64,000 nt of DNA from Ureibacillus thermosphaericus (GTDB taxonomy: Bacteria > Bacillota > Bacilli > Bacillales_A > Planococcaceae): the NCBI RefSeq assembly GCF_012396605.1, contig NZ_JAAXPW010000004.1, forward strand, positions 45,414-109,413, given 5' to 3'. The translations under genes and the position numbers were made by a program. The notes below the pieces were generated by a model, which did no database searches, was not told the origin of the DNA, and saw only the letters and a list, made by a program, of their open reading frames with translations. Positions 13,388 to 23,349 of the stretch are shown in pieces (the stretch's first letter is position 1; each line of letters starts with the position of its first letter).

Positions 13388-13612
13388 ATGTTATATCCAT
13401 CCATTGATGTGTTGAAAGGAAAAGTAGACTCCAAATATTCATTAGTTAGTTTAGCATCAAAACGTGCCCGTCAATTACAAGAACTTGGAAACTTTAAATT
13501 GTCTGAGTATAAATCACATAAACCAGTTGGGAAAGCGTTGGAAGAAGTTGCTGCAGGTTTATTAGAAATGGAAATCCAAGATGCTAACAAAGTTTATTCT
13601 GATGAACAATAG
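13388..13612 (+). CDS. rpoZ: DNA-directed RNA polymerase omega subunit
   Basis: Small RNA polymerase subunit that supports assembly of beta'. Three ATG codons stand in tandem (13382, 13385, 13388); the last is seven bases from AAAGGAG and gives the family N-terminus MLYPSIDVL. The 74-residue product has the conserved SKYSLVSLASKRARQL and the GKALEEVAAGLL segments. It follows gmk as in other Firmicutes. Confidence 0.94.
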   Translation: MLYPSIDVLKGKVDSKYSLVSLASKRARQLQELGNFKLSEYKSHKPVGKALEEVAAGLLEMEIQDANKVYSDEQ

Positions 13613-13640
13613 AAGTAAAATTTAATGTAAAACTACGAGT

Positions 13641-13669
13641 AGCTCCCGGAGAAACATTCTTTGGGAGCT
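13641..13669 (+). terminator. hairpin after rpoZ (weak or no terminator)
   Basis: AGCTCCC (13641-13647) pairs with GGGAGCT (13663-13669), with further pairing inside, but no T run follows. It may attenuate rather than end transcription into the coa gene. Confidence 0.4.
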
Positions 13670-13693
13670 TATCCTTTGAAAGGGTGAAAGTTG

Positions 13694-14245
13694 ATGAGTC
13701 GAAAAATTTTACTAGGAGTGTCTGGCGGTATTGCGGTTTACAAAGCAGTAGCATTAGTAAGTAAATTAACTCAAGCAGGGTTTCAAGTAAAAGTAATTAT
13801 GACCGAATCAGCGATGAAATTTGTTACACCCCTTACTTTCCAAGTAATGTCAAAAAATGATGTGTATATTGATACGTTCGACGAAAAAGATCCAAGTTCA
13901 ATTGCCCATATTGAATTAGCTGACTGGGCGGATTTAGTGATTGTTGCACCTGCGACAGCGAATATCATTGGTAAACTTGCCAATGGAATTGCTGATGATA
14001 TGTTGACAACAACACTGCTCGCTACAACGAGCCCAGTATGGATTGCCCCAGCTATGAACGTGCATATGTATGACCATCCTGCTGTAAAACGCAATATCGC
14101 ACAGCTTGCAAGAGACGGCTATTCCTTTATTGAACCATCAGAAGGGTATTTAGCTTGTGGATATGTTGGTAAGGGACGATTAGAAGAGCCGGAGAAAATA
14201 ACGGAGTTGGTGATTCAATATTTTGAAAGAGAAGAGAAAAAATGA
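13694..14245 (+). CDS. coaC: phosphopantothenoylcysteine decarboxylase (CoaC half only)
   Basis: HFCD flavoprotein that decarboxylates phosphopantothenoylcysteine in coenzyme A synthesis. The 183 residues hold the full CoaC domain: VSGGIAVYKA, the HIELADWADL histidine segment, VAPATAN, the substrate clamp APAMNVHMYDHP and the catalytic cysteine in YLACGYVGKGRL. Bacillus CoaBC continues for about 220 residues with the CoaB synthetase domain, but here the frame stops right after YFEREEKK and priA begins within the stop codon. There is no CoaB remnant in the next frame, so this is a clean loss of the domain. CoaB must come from elsewhere if the pathway is intact. ATG 13694 is chosen for its distance from AAAGGG. 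Confidence 0.9.
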   Translation: MSRKILLGVSGGIAVYKAVALVSKLTQAGFQVKVIMTESAMKFVTPLTFQVMSKNDVYIDTFDEKDPSSIAHIELADWADLVIVAPATANIIGKLANGIADDMLTTTLLATTSPVWIAPAMNVHMYDHPAVKRNIAQLARDGYSFIEPSEGYLACGYVGKGRLEEPEKITELVIQYFEREEKK

Positions 14246-16653
14246 TGATTGCCGAAGTCATTGTTGACGTGTCCGCATATCCAGTCGACCGCCCTTTTGA
14301 TTACTTCATTCCAGAACAAGTAGAAGAGCTTATTGAATGTGGTTGTCGAGTAAAAGTGCCTTTTGGAAATCGGAATGTTCTCGGATTTGTTGTTGGGATA
14401 AAGAATGAGACGGATGTTCCGTTAGATAAAATTAAGCCAATCGCGTCATTACTCGATATTGAGCCGGTATTGACAAGTGAAATGCTTCAATTGGCAAAAT
14501 GGTTGAAACAAGAAACGATTTGTTATGAAATCGATTGCTTACAAGTAATGTTGCCATCAGCACTTAGGGCAAAGTATGAAAAAATGGTCGTTCTTCAAAC
14601 TAATGTAGAAAATTTAGATGAACCTTTAAAACATTACTTCCAAAAGTCGACAAAAGTGAACTATAAAGAATTTGAGAAAAATAATTTGCTCATCCCTTTA
14701 AAAAAAGCGTTAAATAAGAAATTACTTTCCCTTGAAAATGTAGTTAAACAAAAAGGCCAAGTAAAAGAAATTAGAAAAGTAAAAGTTTCAGATAATCTTC
14801 AACTTCTTCAAGAAGTATATGATAAGTTATCCAACCGTGCCAAAAAACAAAAACAACTGCTTTTATGGATGAAACAACACGTTGGGGAAATATTGGAACC
14901 TGATTTTATTTACAAGGAAACAAACTGTTCCCCTCAAGTGTTACAAGCAATCATTGAGCAAGGTGCTGCTGAATTTATATTAGAAGAAGTGTATCGAAAT
15001 CCTTTTAAGAAGGATGTTAAAAAAACAGATTTTTTAACTTTAACAGAGGAACAAAAACAAGCATTACATAAAATTGTAGAAGCGATGGACAATCGTTCCC
15101 CTGAAACGTTCTTATTACATGGGGTAACCGGAAGCGGTAAAACGGAAGTTTATTTGCAGGCAATTCAGCATTGTATTCAGCAAGGTAAAGATGCGATTGT
15201 ACTTGTTCCAGAAATTTCCCTCACTCCGCAAATGACAAATCGCTTCCGTTCAAGATTTGGTGAACTTGTTGCGGTGATGCATAGCGGTTTGTCGATCGGT
15301 GAAAAGTACGATGAATGGAGGAAAGTTCATCAACAAAAAGTGAAGGTTGTTGTTGGTGCGCGATCCGCAGTATTTGCTCCCTTTGAAAATGTAGGACTCA
15401 TCATCCTCGATGAAGAGCATGAATCGTCTTATAAACAAGAAGATACACCGAGATATCATGCAAGGGATGTTGCCATTTGGAGAAGTAAATATCATCATTG
15501 TCCAGTGATTTTAGGAAGCGCTACGCCAAGCCTTGAATCCTATGCTCGTGCTAGAAAAAACGTGTATAAATTATTGACATTAAAAGGGCGGGCATTAAAT
15601 CAACCCCTACCGACTGTTGAAATTGTTGATATGAGGGAAGAATTAAAAAAGGGAAATCGTTCCATGTTTTCTGAAAAATTAACTGAGTCCATTCGTAATC
15701 GGTTAAAAAAGAAAGAGCAAATCGTGTTGTTTTTAAATCGGAGAGGGTATTCTTCCTTCGTTTTATGCCGAGATTGCGGAACGGTGATGCAATGTGAAAA
15801 TTGTGATATTTCCTTAACATATCATCGCTACAATGAAAAATTAAAATGCCATTATTGTGGATATGAACAGTTTGTACCAACAATTTGTCCAGAATGTAGT
15901 AGCGACCATATTCGTTATTTTGGAACAGGTACTCAAAAAGTGGAAGAAGAATTGATGAAACTCTTTCCAGAGGCAAGGGTATTAAGAATGGATGTGGATA
16001 CGACAAAACAGAAAGGTGCACATGAGGAGATATTAGAGAATTTTGGAGCTGGCAAAGCGGATATACTGCTCGGAACTCAAATGATTGCCAAAGGATTGGA
16101 CTTTCCAAACATTACCCTTGTTGGTGTACTAAGTGCCGATACTTCGCTGCATTTGCCAGATTTTCGCGCAGCTGAGCGGACATTCCAACTGCTTACTCAA
16201 GTAAGTGGTCGTGCGGGTAGAGCGGAAAAGCATGGTGAGGTAATTATTCAATCCTACACACCGGAACATTATGCAATTGAACTTGCGAAAACCCAACAAT
16301 ATGAACCATTTTATGAAAGAGAAATGATGGTTCGCCATGGTGCGGCATATCCACCATATTATTTTATAGCACTCATCCAAGTAGCACATGAAGACGTATT
16401 GTTAGCAGCAGAATATGCTAATAAATGTGCAGAATTTCTTCGTACTCATCTTTCTTTTAATGCTTCTATTATTGGACCGACGACAGCAGGCATCGTTCGT
16501 CTGCAAAATAGATATCGCTATCAATGTTTGATAAAATACAAAATAGAGCCGAATTTAATTCCAACATTTTTACAGTTAATGAAAATATATCGTACGGATT
16601 GGATAAAAAAGGGTGTCGTATTAACAATTGATTTAGACCCCTCCATGATTTAA
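14242..16653 (+). CDS. priA: primosomal replication restart helicase PriA
   Basis: 3'-to-5' DNA helicase that reloads the replisome at abandoned forks. Of 803 residues, the N-terminal DNA-binding domain (EVIVDVSAYPVDRPFDY) is followed by Walker A GVTGSGKTE near 293, DEEH near 390, a zinc-binding insert with eight cysteines (about 508-555) and the helicase C-terminal lobe with QVSGRAGRA. Length matches the Bacillus protein. The start overlaps the coaC stop; the ribosome site is weak (GAAGAG), which suggests coupling. Confidence 0.96.
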   Translation: MMIAEVIVDVSAYPVDRPFDYFIPEQVEELIECGCRVKVPFGNRNVLGFVVGIKNETDVPLDKIKPIASLLDIEPVLTSEMLQLAKWLKQETICYEIDCLQVMLPSALRAKYEKMVVLQTNVENLDEPLKHYFQKSTKVNYKEFEKNNLLIPLKKALNKKLLSLENVVKQKGQVKEIRKVKVSDNLQLLQEVYDKLSNRAKKQKQLLLWMKQHVGEILEPDFIYKETNCSPQVLQAIIEQGAAEFILEEVYRNPFKKDVKKTDFLTLTEEQKQALHKIVEAMDNRSPETFLLHGVTGSGKTEVYLQAIQHCIQQGKDAIVLVPEISLTPQMTNRFRSRFGELVAVMHSGLSIGEKYDEWRKVHQQKVKVVVGARSAVFAPFENVGLIILDEEHESSYKQEDTPRYHARDVAIWRSKYHHCPVILGSATPSLESYARARKNVYKLLTLKGRALNQPLPTVEIVDMREELKKGNRSMFSEKLTESIRNRLKKKEQIVLFLNRRGYSSFVLCRDCGTVMQCENCDISLTYHRYNEKLKCHYCGYEQFVPTICPECSSDHIRYFGTGTQKVEEELMKLFPEARVLRMDVDTTKQKGAHEEILENFGAGKADILLGTQMIAKGLDFPNITLVGVLSADTSLHLPDFRAAERTFQLLTQVSGRAGRAEKHGEVIIQSYTPEHYAIELAKTQQYEPFYEREMMVRHGAAYPPYYFIALIQVAHEDVLLAAEYANKCAEFLRTHLSFNASIIGPTTAGIVRLQNRYRYQCLIKYKIEPNLIPTFLQLMKIYRTDWIKKGVVLTIDLDPSMI

Positions 16654-16671
16654 ATAGAAAGAGGTTACCTA

Positions 16672-17163
16672 ATGATTAGAGAAATCGTAAAGCATCCGGC
16701 AAAAATATTAACACAGCCATGTAAAGAAGTAACAGTAATTGATGAAGAGATTATCACTTTATTAGATGATATGTACGAAACGATGGTTGAATATGACGGT
16801 ATGGGTATTGCTGCTCCTCAAGTTAATGTTCCCCTTCGTATTGCTATTGTTGAGTTAGGTGAAGAGCGAACGTTGATCGAAATGATTAACCCTACAGTCA
16901 TCGAAACGGACGGTTCATCAGTGGACATCGAAGGTTGTTTAAGTTTCCCTGGGCTTTATGGAGAAGTGGAAAGATCGAATTATGTTAAAATTGAAGCCCA
17001 TGATCGAAACGGTCAAGTATATCAATTGGAAGCAACGGATTACGATGCTCGCTGTATTTTACATGAAATTGACCATTTAGATGGCATTTTATTCAATTCT
17101 AAAATTACACGTGTCTATACTGAAGAAGAATTAGAGGAAATGTTCGAGGAGGAGGAAGAATAA
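16672..17163 (+). CDS. def: peptide deformylase
   Basis: Metal hydrolase that removes the N-formyl group from new proteins. Its three family motifs are clear: GMGIAAPQ (residues 43-50), EGCLSFPG (about 87-94, metal ligand Cys) and HEIDHLDG (about 131-138, two His ligands and the catalytic Glu). The 163-residue length is that of type 1 enzymes. The acidic C-terminal tail is encoded by GAGGAGGAGGAAGAA, which also acts as the ribosome binding site of fmt. Confidence 0.96.
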   Translation: MIREIVKHPAKILTQPCKEVTVIDEEIITLLDDMYETMVEYDGMGIAAPQVNVPLRIAIVELGEERTLIEMINPTVIETDGSSVDIEGCLSFPGLYGEVERSNYVKIEAHDRNGQVYQLEATDYDARCILHEIDHLDGILFNSKITRVYTEEELEEMFEEEEE

Positions 17164-17166
17164 AAT

Positions 17167-18105
17167 ATGACAAAAATCGTATTTATGGGCACTCCGGAAT
17201 TTTCAGTTCCTATTTTGCGCATGCTTCATGAAGAAGGATATGAAGTTGCAGCAGTCGTCACGCAACCGGACCGTCCTGTTGGAAGAAAACGGGTGCTAAC
17301 TCCTCCTCCAGTAAAAGAAGAAGCACTTCGTTTAGGATTAAAAGTTCTTCAACCTGAGAAATTAAAAGGTTCTGATGAAATGAGCGAATTAATTCATATG
17401 AATCCCGATTTAATTGTTACTGCTGCTTATGGTCAAATCTTGCCGAAAGAGTTGTTGGAAGCGCCAAAATGGGGATGCATTAATGTGCATGCATCGCTAT
17501 TGCCAAAATATCGCGGTGGTGCGCCGATTCATCAAGCCATTATTGACGGAGAAGAGAAAACAGGCGTTACCATTATGTATATGGCAGAAAAATTAGATGC
17601 GGGTGATATCATTTCCCAAAGAGAAATCCCTATTGAAGAATTGGACCATACGGGCATCATGTTTGAAAAACTGAGCCTTTTGGGAAGAGATTTATTAAAG
17701 GACACGCTTCCTAGCATCCTAAATGGTACAAATGAACGCATTCCGCAGGATGAAACAAGAGCGACTTTTGCACATAATATTACAAGGGAACAAGAGCGAA
17801 TAGATTGGACAAAAAGTGCGAGAAGTATTTATAACCAAGTGCGTGGCCTACATCCATGGCCTATTGCCTATACAACCTTTAAAGGTGACAATGTGAAAAT
17901 TTGGTGGGCAAAAGTAGGTGACTCACAAGTTACAGCTCGTCCTGGTGAAGTGGTGAAAATTGAAAAAGATTATTTTGAAGTGGCTACTGGTGAAGGAACC
18001 CTTGCAATAATCGAATTACAACCTGCAGGTAAAAAACGCATGTCAGCGGAAGATTATTTACGTGGCGTGGGTTCAAAATTGCAGATTGGAGATTTATTTG
18101 AATGA
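17167..18105 (+). CDS. fmt: methionyl-tRNA formyltransferase
   Basis: Formylates initiator Met-tRNA using 10-formyltetrahydrofolate. The 312 residues include the N-terminal FMGTPEFSV, the catalytic-domain segment [15 protein letters not shown] (about residues 107-121) and a C-terminal OB-like tRNA-binding domain. It lies three bases after def, its functional partner, and overlaps rsmB by four bases. Confidence 0.96.
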   Translation: MTKIVFMGTPEFSVPILRMLHEEGYEVAAVVTQPDRPVGRKRVLTPPPVKEEALRLGLKVLQPEKLKGSDEMSELIHMNPDLIVTAAYGQILPKELLEAPKWGCINVHASLLPKYRGGAPIHQAIIDGEEKTGVTIMYMAEKLDAGDIISQREIPIEELDHTGIMFEKLSLLGRDLLKDTLPSILNGTNERIPQDETRATFAHNITREQERIDWTKSARSIYNQVRGLHPWPIAYTTFKGDNVKIWWAKVGDSQVTARPGEVVKIEKDYFEVATGEGTLAIIELQPAGKKRMSAEDYLRGVGSKLQIGDLFE

Positions 18106-19460
18106 GAAAGAAGAAGAAAAGTATTCATATTTGGGATGGTAATGTGCGAGATGCGGCGTTAAGCATACTACTTGCCGTAGACAAGAACCAAGCATATTCC
18201 AACCTATTATTAAACCAAACAATCAATAAATATCATATTGAAGCAAAAGATCGGGCCTTGCTGACGGAATTAACCTATGGAACTCTTCAATATAAATATG
18301 CCTTGGATTATTATTTAGAACCGTATATTCGTGGCAAAATAGAACAATGGATTCGATGGCTTTTAAGACTTTCGGTTTACCAAATGGTCTATTTATCGAA
18401 AATTCCTGAGCATGCAATTGTTCATGAAGCTGTAGAAATTGCCAAAAGGAGAGGCCATAAAGGGATTGCTTCCATGGTGAATGGTATTTTGCGATCTATC
18501 ACCAGAATGGGCATTCCGTCGCTAGAAAAAATAAAAGATCCGATTGAGCGTATAGCTATAGAAACAAGCCATCCTAGATGGATTGTAGAAATGTTTGTTG
18601 ACTCATATGGACTAGAAAAAACGGTTGCTATGTTAAAAGAGAATAATATTCCTCCGAAGCAAACTGTCCGAGTGAATACTTTAAAAGCTACAGTAGGTGA
18701 AGCAATAGAGTTATTAGCTCAAGAAGATATTCAAGCAGAACAAAGTAAAGTAATTCCACAATGTTTAAATCTATTAAACGGACAAGCTGCTAGAACGGAA
18801 ACTTTTCGACAAGGCATCATAACGATTCAAGATGAGAGTTCAATGATGCCAGCAATCGTTTTAAATCCAAAGCCGGGCGAACGGGTACTAGATATGTGTG
18901 CCGCTCCTGGTGGAAAAACGACTCATATGGCAGAAATCATGAAAAATGAAGGTTCCATTCTTGCAACGGACATTCATCCTCATAAATTAGATTTAATTGA
19001 AGAAAACTGTGCAAGGCTTGGAATTAATATCGTTGAAACAGCGCCAATTGACGGTAGGAAAGCAGTGGAATTATTACAGCCTGAATCATTCGATGCAATC
19101 CTTGTTGATGCACCATGCTCTGGATTAGGTGTAATGCGTCGAAAACCGGATATCAAATATACAAAAAGAGAAGAGGATTTTGACCGCTTACATGAAATTC
19201 AATTGGAGCTGTTAGATAATGCTGAAAAATTATTAAAACCTGGTGGAAGACTTGTGTATAGCACATGCACAGTCAGCAAAAAAGAAAATGAAGGAACAGT
19301 CGAAGCATTTTTAGCGTCTCACCCTGAGATGAAACTTGTACCAATAAACCATTTGCCAAAGCAATTACTAGAAGCACAGCACGAAGGCATGCTGCAAGTT
19401 TTTCCACAAGACTTTGGAAGTGATGGTTTCTTTGTTGCTGCCTTTGAAAAAGTTAAGTAA
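18102..19460 (+). CDS. rsmB: 16S rRNA m5C967 methyltransferase RsmB (Sun)
   Basis: SAM-dependent rRNA cytosine-5 methyltransferase. Residues 1-140 form a NusB-like RNA-binding domain ([19 protein letters not shown]); the Rossmann-type domain has the SAM loop MCAAPGGKT near 266 and the two catalytic cysteines in DAPCSGLG (about 335-342) and STCTVS (about 386-391). The 452-residue length is usual. Part of the def-fmt-rsmB-rlmN cluster. Confidence 0.95.
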   Translation: MRKKKKSIHIWDGNVRDAALSILLAVDKNQAYSNLLLNQTINKYHIEAKDRALLTELTYGTLQYKYALDYYLEPYIRGKIEQWIRWLLRLSVYQMVYLSKIPEHAIVHEAVEIAKRRGHKGIASMVNGILRSITRMGIPSLEKIKDPIERIAIETSHPRWIVEMFVDSYGLEKTVAMLKENNIPPKQTVRVNTLKATVGEAIELLAQEDIQAEQSKVIPQCLNLLNGQAARTETFRQGIITIQDESSMMPAIVLNPKPGERVLDMCAAPGGKTTHMAEIMKNEGSILATDIHPHKLDLIEENCARLGINIVETAPIDGRKAVELLQPESFDAILVDAPCSGLGVMRRKPDIKYTKREEDFDRLHEIQLELLDNAEKLLKPGGRLVYSTCTVSKKENEGTVEAFLASHPEMKLVPINHLPKQLLEAQHEGMLQVFPQDFGSDGFFVAAFEKVK

Positions 19461-19478
19461 AAAGGAGAATCCTATTTA

Positions 19479-20615
19479 ATGGATAACGCTATTTTTAATG
19501 AACGTATAAATGAATTAGTTGAACATGCAGAATCATCACAGAAACGTGTAAAAAAAGAAAAACCACAATTAAAAGAATCCATTTATTCATTAACATTGGA
19601 TGAATTAAAACAATGGTTGAATGAAAATGGAGAAAAGCCATTCCGTGCTACACAAATTTATGAATGGCTTTATAATAAGCGGGTTAAAACTTTTGATGAA
19701 ATGACAAATTTATCGAAGCAATTGCGAGATAAACTTAAAGAAAACTTTGCATTTACAACCCTTTCAACGATTGTAAAACAAGAATCAAAAGATGGAACAA
19801 TCAAATTTTTATTTCAATTACAAGACAACTATTCCATTGAAACGGTATTAATGCGCCATGACTATGGAAACTCCGTCTGTGTGACAACGCAAGTGGGTTG
19901 TCGGATTGGTTGTACTTTTTGTGCGTCAACTTTAGGCGGATTAAAAAGACATTTGCTTGCAGGAGAAATCGTTGAGCAAGTGGTCAAAGTGCAACAAACG
20001 TTAGATGAAGTCGGAGAAAGAGTATCCCATGTGGTGATTATGGGAATCGGTGAACCATTCGATAATTATGATGCAATGATGAAGTTTTTAAAAGTCATCA
20101 ATCACGAAAAAGGCTTAAATATTGGAGCGCGTCATATAACTGTTTCTACCTCTGGTATAATACCTAAAATTTACCAGTTCGCGGATGAACAATTGCAAAT
20201 TAATTTCGCATTGTCTCTTCACGCACCAAATCAAGAACTGCGTGAACGTTTAATGCCGATTGCTAGAGCGTATAAGTTAGATAAATTAATGGAAGCAATA
20301 CGCTATTATACGAATAAAACTGGACGCCGTGTCACATTTGAGTATGGGTTGTTCGGTGGTGTAAACGATTCTATTGAGCACGCAGAAGAACTAGCCCAAC
20401 TGATAAAAGGAATTAAAAGCCATGTCAATTTAATTCCCGTAAACTACGTACCAGAGCGAGATTATGTGCGTACTCCAAGAAATCAAATATTTGCCTTTGA
20501 AAAAGCATTAAAAAAGAATGGCGTCAATGTAACAATTCGCAGAGAGCATGGCTCAGATATTGATGCAGCGTGTGGGCAATTACGGGCGAAAGAGAGAGTT
20601 CACGAGACGAGGTGA
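19479..20615 (+). CDS. rlmN: dual-specificity 23S rRNA/tRNA adenine C2 methyltransferase RlmN
   Basis: Radical SAM enzyme that methylates A2503 of 23S rRNA and A37 of some tRNAs. The [4Fe-4S] motif GCRIGCTFC places its cysteines at about 141, 145 and 148, and the methyl-carrying C-terminal cysteine sits in AACGQL near 363. At 378 residues it carries an N-terminal extension of some 20-30 charged residues compared with typical RlmN; GGAGA lies about 12 bases before the ATG, rather far. The end overlaps an early in-frame region upstream of stp. Confidence 0.95.
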   Translation: MDNAIFNERINELVEHAESSQKRVKKEKPQLKESIYSLTLDELKQWLNENGEKPFRATQIYEWLYNKRVKTFDEMTNLSKQLRDKLKENFAFTTLSTIVKQESKDGTIKFLFQLQDNYSIETVLMRHDYGNSVCVTTQVGCRIGCTFCASTLGGLKRHLLAGEIVEQVVKVQQTLDEVGERVSHVVIMGIGEPFDNYDAMMKFLKVINHEKGLNIGARHITVSTSGIIPKIYQFADEQLQINFALSLHAPNQELRERLMPIARAYKLDKLMEAIRYYTNKTGRRVTFEYGLFGGVNDSIEHAEELAQLIKGIKSHVNLIPVNYVPERDYVRTPRNQIFAFEKALKKNGVNVTIRREHGSDIDAACGQLRAKERVHETR

Positions 20616-20620
20616 CAATT

Positions 20621-21367
20621 GTGAAGTTTACGGTTGAAAGTGATGTAGGGAGAAAAAGAGTTATTAATGAAGATAGGGCAGCTTTTTTAGAGCGCCCTGA
20701 TTCATTAAAACTTGCTTTATTAGCGGATGGAATGGGTGGTCATAACGCGGGTGATGTTGCAAGTGAAATGGCAATTCAAGAAATGTCCAATTATTTTCTA
20801 CAGGCAGAATTTCAAAATGCAACGGTGGAAGAAAAGCGAAAGTGGATGCAGGAAGCCATATCAAACATCAACGAAAAAATTTACAACCATTCCTTAGAAC
20901 ATGAAAACTGTAAAGGAATGGGGACGACATTTATAGCCGTGTTGATTGACCATAATCATTGTTTAATTGGTCATATTGGAGATAGTCGAGTATATCATTT
21001 TACATCAACTAGCGTTGACTTAATAACTCGTGATCATTCGTACGTTAATATATTAGTAGATAGTGGAGAAATCAGTGAGGAAGAAGCACAAAATCATCCG
21101 CAAAAAAATTTTATTGTGAAAGCTTTAGGCACAGAACCCACCATTGAACCGGATTTTTACGAGCTAACCCTGAAGGAATATTCTTATTTACTTATCTGTT
21201 CAGACGGGTTAAGCAATAAAATATCAACGGAGGAAATGGCTGCCATCATTACTTATCCGATGCCTATTGCTGAAAAAGGTCGGAAACTAGTGCAATTAGC
21301 AAATGATAGCGGAGGAGAAGACAATATTTCCCTCATTCTATTAATGATGACTGAAGAGGAGGTGTAA
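20621..21367 (+). CDS. stp: PP2C-type serine/threonine phosphatase
   Basis: Stp/PrpC phosphatase that reverses PrkC phosphorylation. The GTG at 20621 is chosen because GAGGTG lies six bases upstream and the product then begins MKFTVESDVG like relatives. The 248 residues show the metal-binding DGMGGHNAGD, GDSRVY, CSDGLSN and GGEDNIS motifs of PPM phosphatases. It precedes prkC by three bases, a nearly universal pairing. Confidence 0.95.
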   Translation: MKFTVESDVGRKRVINEDRAAFLERPDSLKLALLADGMGGHNAGDVASEMAIQEMSNYFLQAEFQNATVEEKRKWMQEAISNINEKIYNHSLEHENCKGMGTTFIAVLIDHNHCLIGHIGDSRVYHFTSTSVDLITRDHSYVNILVDSGEISEEEAQNHPQKNFIVKALGTEPTIEPDFYELTLKEYSYLLICSDGLSNKISTEEMAAIITYPMPIAEKGRKLVQLANDSGGEDNISLILLMMTEEEV

Positions 21368-21370
21368 TTT

Positions 21371-23338
21371 ATGCTTGAAGGTAAACGCATTAATGATCGC
21401 TACAAAGTTCTTGAACTCATTGGCGGCGGGGGCATGAGTTATGTTTATCTAGCCCATGACGTTATATTAAATCGAGATGTGGCCATTAAAGTGTTGCGTT
21501 ATGATTCAACAAATGAAGAAGAAAGTATGCGCCGCTTTCACCGAGAAGCTTTATCTGCAACAAGTTTAATGCATCCGAATATCGTCAGTATTTATGATGT
21601 CGGCGAAGATGGCGATATGCATTATATTGTTATGGAGTATGTAAAAGGGAAAACGCTAAAGCAGTACATAAAAGAAAATGCACCGCTTTCTCCTGCTCGA
21701 AGCGTTCAAATTATGAAACAACTAACGAGCGCCATTAGTCATGCCCATGAAAATCAAATTATACACCGGGACATCAAACCGCAAAACATTTTAATGGATG
21801 AAGCAGGTAATGTGAAAATAACAGATTTTGGGATTGCTACTTCCCTTGCTGCAACAAGTTATACAAAAACGAATTCAGTCATTGGGACAGTTCATTATTT
21901 GTCTCCTGAACAAGCACGCGGCGGAATAGCAACGAAAAAATCAGACATTTATGCACTAGGGATTGTGTTATATGAGTTGCTAACTGGAGAGGTACCCTTC
22001 TCTGGGGAATCCGCAGTATCAATTGCTTTAAAACATTTGCAAGCAGAAACACCTTCTGTTCGTAACTTCGATGCTTCCATTCCACAAAGTTTAGAAAATG
22101 TCATTTTAAAGGCGACAGCAAAAAATCCTGACCATAGATATGCTTCAGTGGAAGAGATGGCAGCGGATTTAGAAACGGTATTATCTCCCTCTCGGCAACA
22201 TGAACCGAAATTTCGCCCTCCTGTTGATAATGAAGAAACGAAAGCTATTCCAGTTATAAAAGATGTAATGCCAATCGATGAATTGGCAAAAACGAAAGAA
22301 ATAAAACCGATCATTTCAGATCATAAAAAGAAAACAAAAAATGAAGAAGTGGAAAAGAAACCTACAAAACTAAAGAAAAATAGAAAAAAACTTTGGACAA
22401 TCATCGGGGCAGCTGCTCTTGTTCTCATCATTGGACTAATTGGACTCGTTAACTTGATGATGCCGGATAAAGTTGAGATACCGGACGTTTCAAATATGGA
22501 AGTGGAAGAAGCTACTGAGATTCTAAAAAAGGCAGGATTTGTCATCGGTGAAATCCGTGAAAAGAATTCCGATGAAATTGAAGAAGGGCTAGTCATAGAA
22601 ACTGATCCAAAAGCTGGTTTATCAAGAGTAAAAGGAACAGAAATTGATTTAATCATTTCAATTGGCAACGAAAAAGTTGAAATGAACGATTATGTAGGAA
22701 AACAATTAAATCAAGTTCTTTCCATCATTAGTGAAGAATTTAAGGATGTAAAAATCATCGAGGAATATTCAAATCAACCGGAAGGGACAATCATTGGTCA
22801 AGATCCAGCACCGGGAGAAGAAGTTGTACCTGAAGATTCAATTGTAACGCTTACAGTTAGTAAAGGGAAACAAATTGGAACTGTCAGTGATTTAACAGGC
22901 TTTAATCAATCTGCTATGAGGGAATATGAAAAGACTTCAGGATTTAAAATTAAAATTGTCGAAGAAGTGTATTCAGACGACATTCCAGCTGGAAGCGTCG
23001 TATCACAAGATCCTAAGCCGAACACAAAATTAGAAATTGGAGAATCGGTGAACGTAGTAATTTCAAAAGGACCTAAACAAAAACGCGAAAAATTATATGT
23101 AAAAGAAGTTGTGATACCGTATGATCATGCATTAATGGGTGAAGAACAAATAGTTAGAATTTACATTCAAGACAAATCTAATACGATGGATAAACCGTAT
23201 GATGAAATTAAAATTACTGAAGATACGACTTATCAAATCCAATTAGTAATTCAAGAGGGTTCAACAGCATCCTACATGATTGAAAAAGATTCGGTAATTA
23301 TTGAAAAAGATACAATACCATTTGAAAGAGGAGATTAA
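21371..23338 (+). CDS. prkC: PASTA-domain serine/threonine protein kinase PrkC
   Basis: Membrane eukaryotic-like kinase that senses peptidoglycan fragments and acts in germination and cell-wall signalling. Order of domains in 655 residues: kinase domain with GGGGMSYVYLA, catalytic lysine in VAIKVL (about 40), HRDIKPQN (about 133-140), DFG and the YLSPEQARGG activation segment; a lysine-rich juxtamembrane stretch; one membrane helix at about 340-363; three PASTA repeats (about 367-572), then an external C-terminal domain of about 80 residues. A strong GAGGAGGTG site precedes the ATG. Confidence 0.96.
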   Translation: MLEGKRINDRYKVLELIGGGGMSYVYLAHDVILNRDVAIKVLRYDSTNEEESMRRFHREALSATSLMHPNIVSIYDVGEDGDMHYIVMEYVKGKTLKQYIKENAPLSPARSVQIMKQLTSAISHAHENQIIHRDIKPQNILMDEAGNVKITDFGIATSLAATSYTKTNSVIGTVHYLSPEQARGGIATKKSDIYALGIVLYELLTGEVPFSGESAVSIALKHLQAETPSVRNFDASIPQSLENVILKATAKNPDHRYASVEEMAADLETVLSPSRQHEPKFRPPVDNEETKAIPVIKDVMPIDELAKTKEIKPIISDHKKKTKNEEVEKKPTKLKKNRKKLWTIIGAAALVLIIGLIGLVNLMMPDKVEIPDVSNMEVEEATEILKKAGFVIGEIREKNSDEIEEGLVIETDPKAGLSRVKGTEIDLIISIGNEKVEMNDYVGKQLNQVLSIISEEFKDVKIIEEYSNQPEGTIIGQDPAPGEEVVPEDSIVTLTVSKGKQIGTVSDLTGFNQSAMREYEKTSGFKIKIVEEVYSDDIPAGSVVSQDPKPNTKLEIGESVNVVISKGPKQKREKLYVKEVVIPYDHALMGEEQIVRIYIQDKSNTMDKPYDEIKITEDTTYQIQLVIQEGSTASYMIEKDSVIIEKDTIPFERGD

Positions 23339-23349
23339 GGAGGAATTGG

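Noticed and set aside
15551..16108. 185-residue antisense frame inside priA
   Set aside because: It lies wholly opposite a clearly conserved helicase region, has no ribosome site and no recognisable motif.
22330..22400. lysine-rich, A-rich stretch in prkC as a possible frameshift or slippage site
   Set aside because: The frame is continuous into the membrane helix and PASTA repeats; basic juxtamembrane segments are normal in this kinase family.
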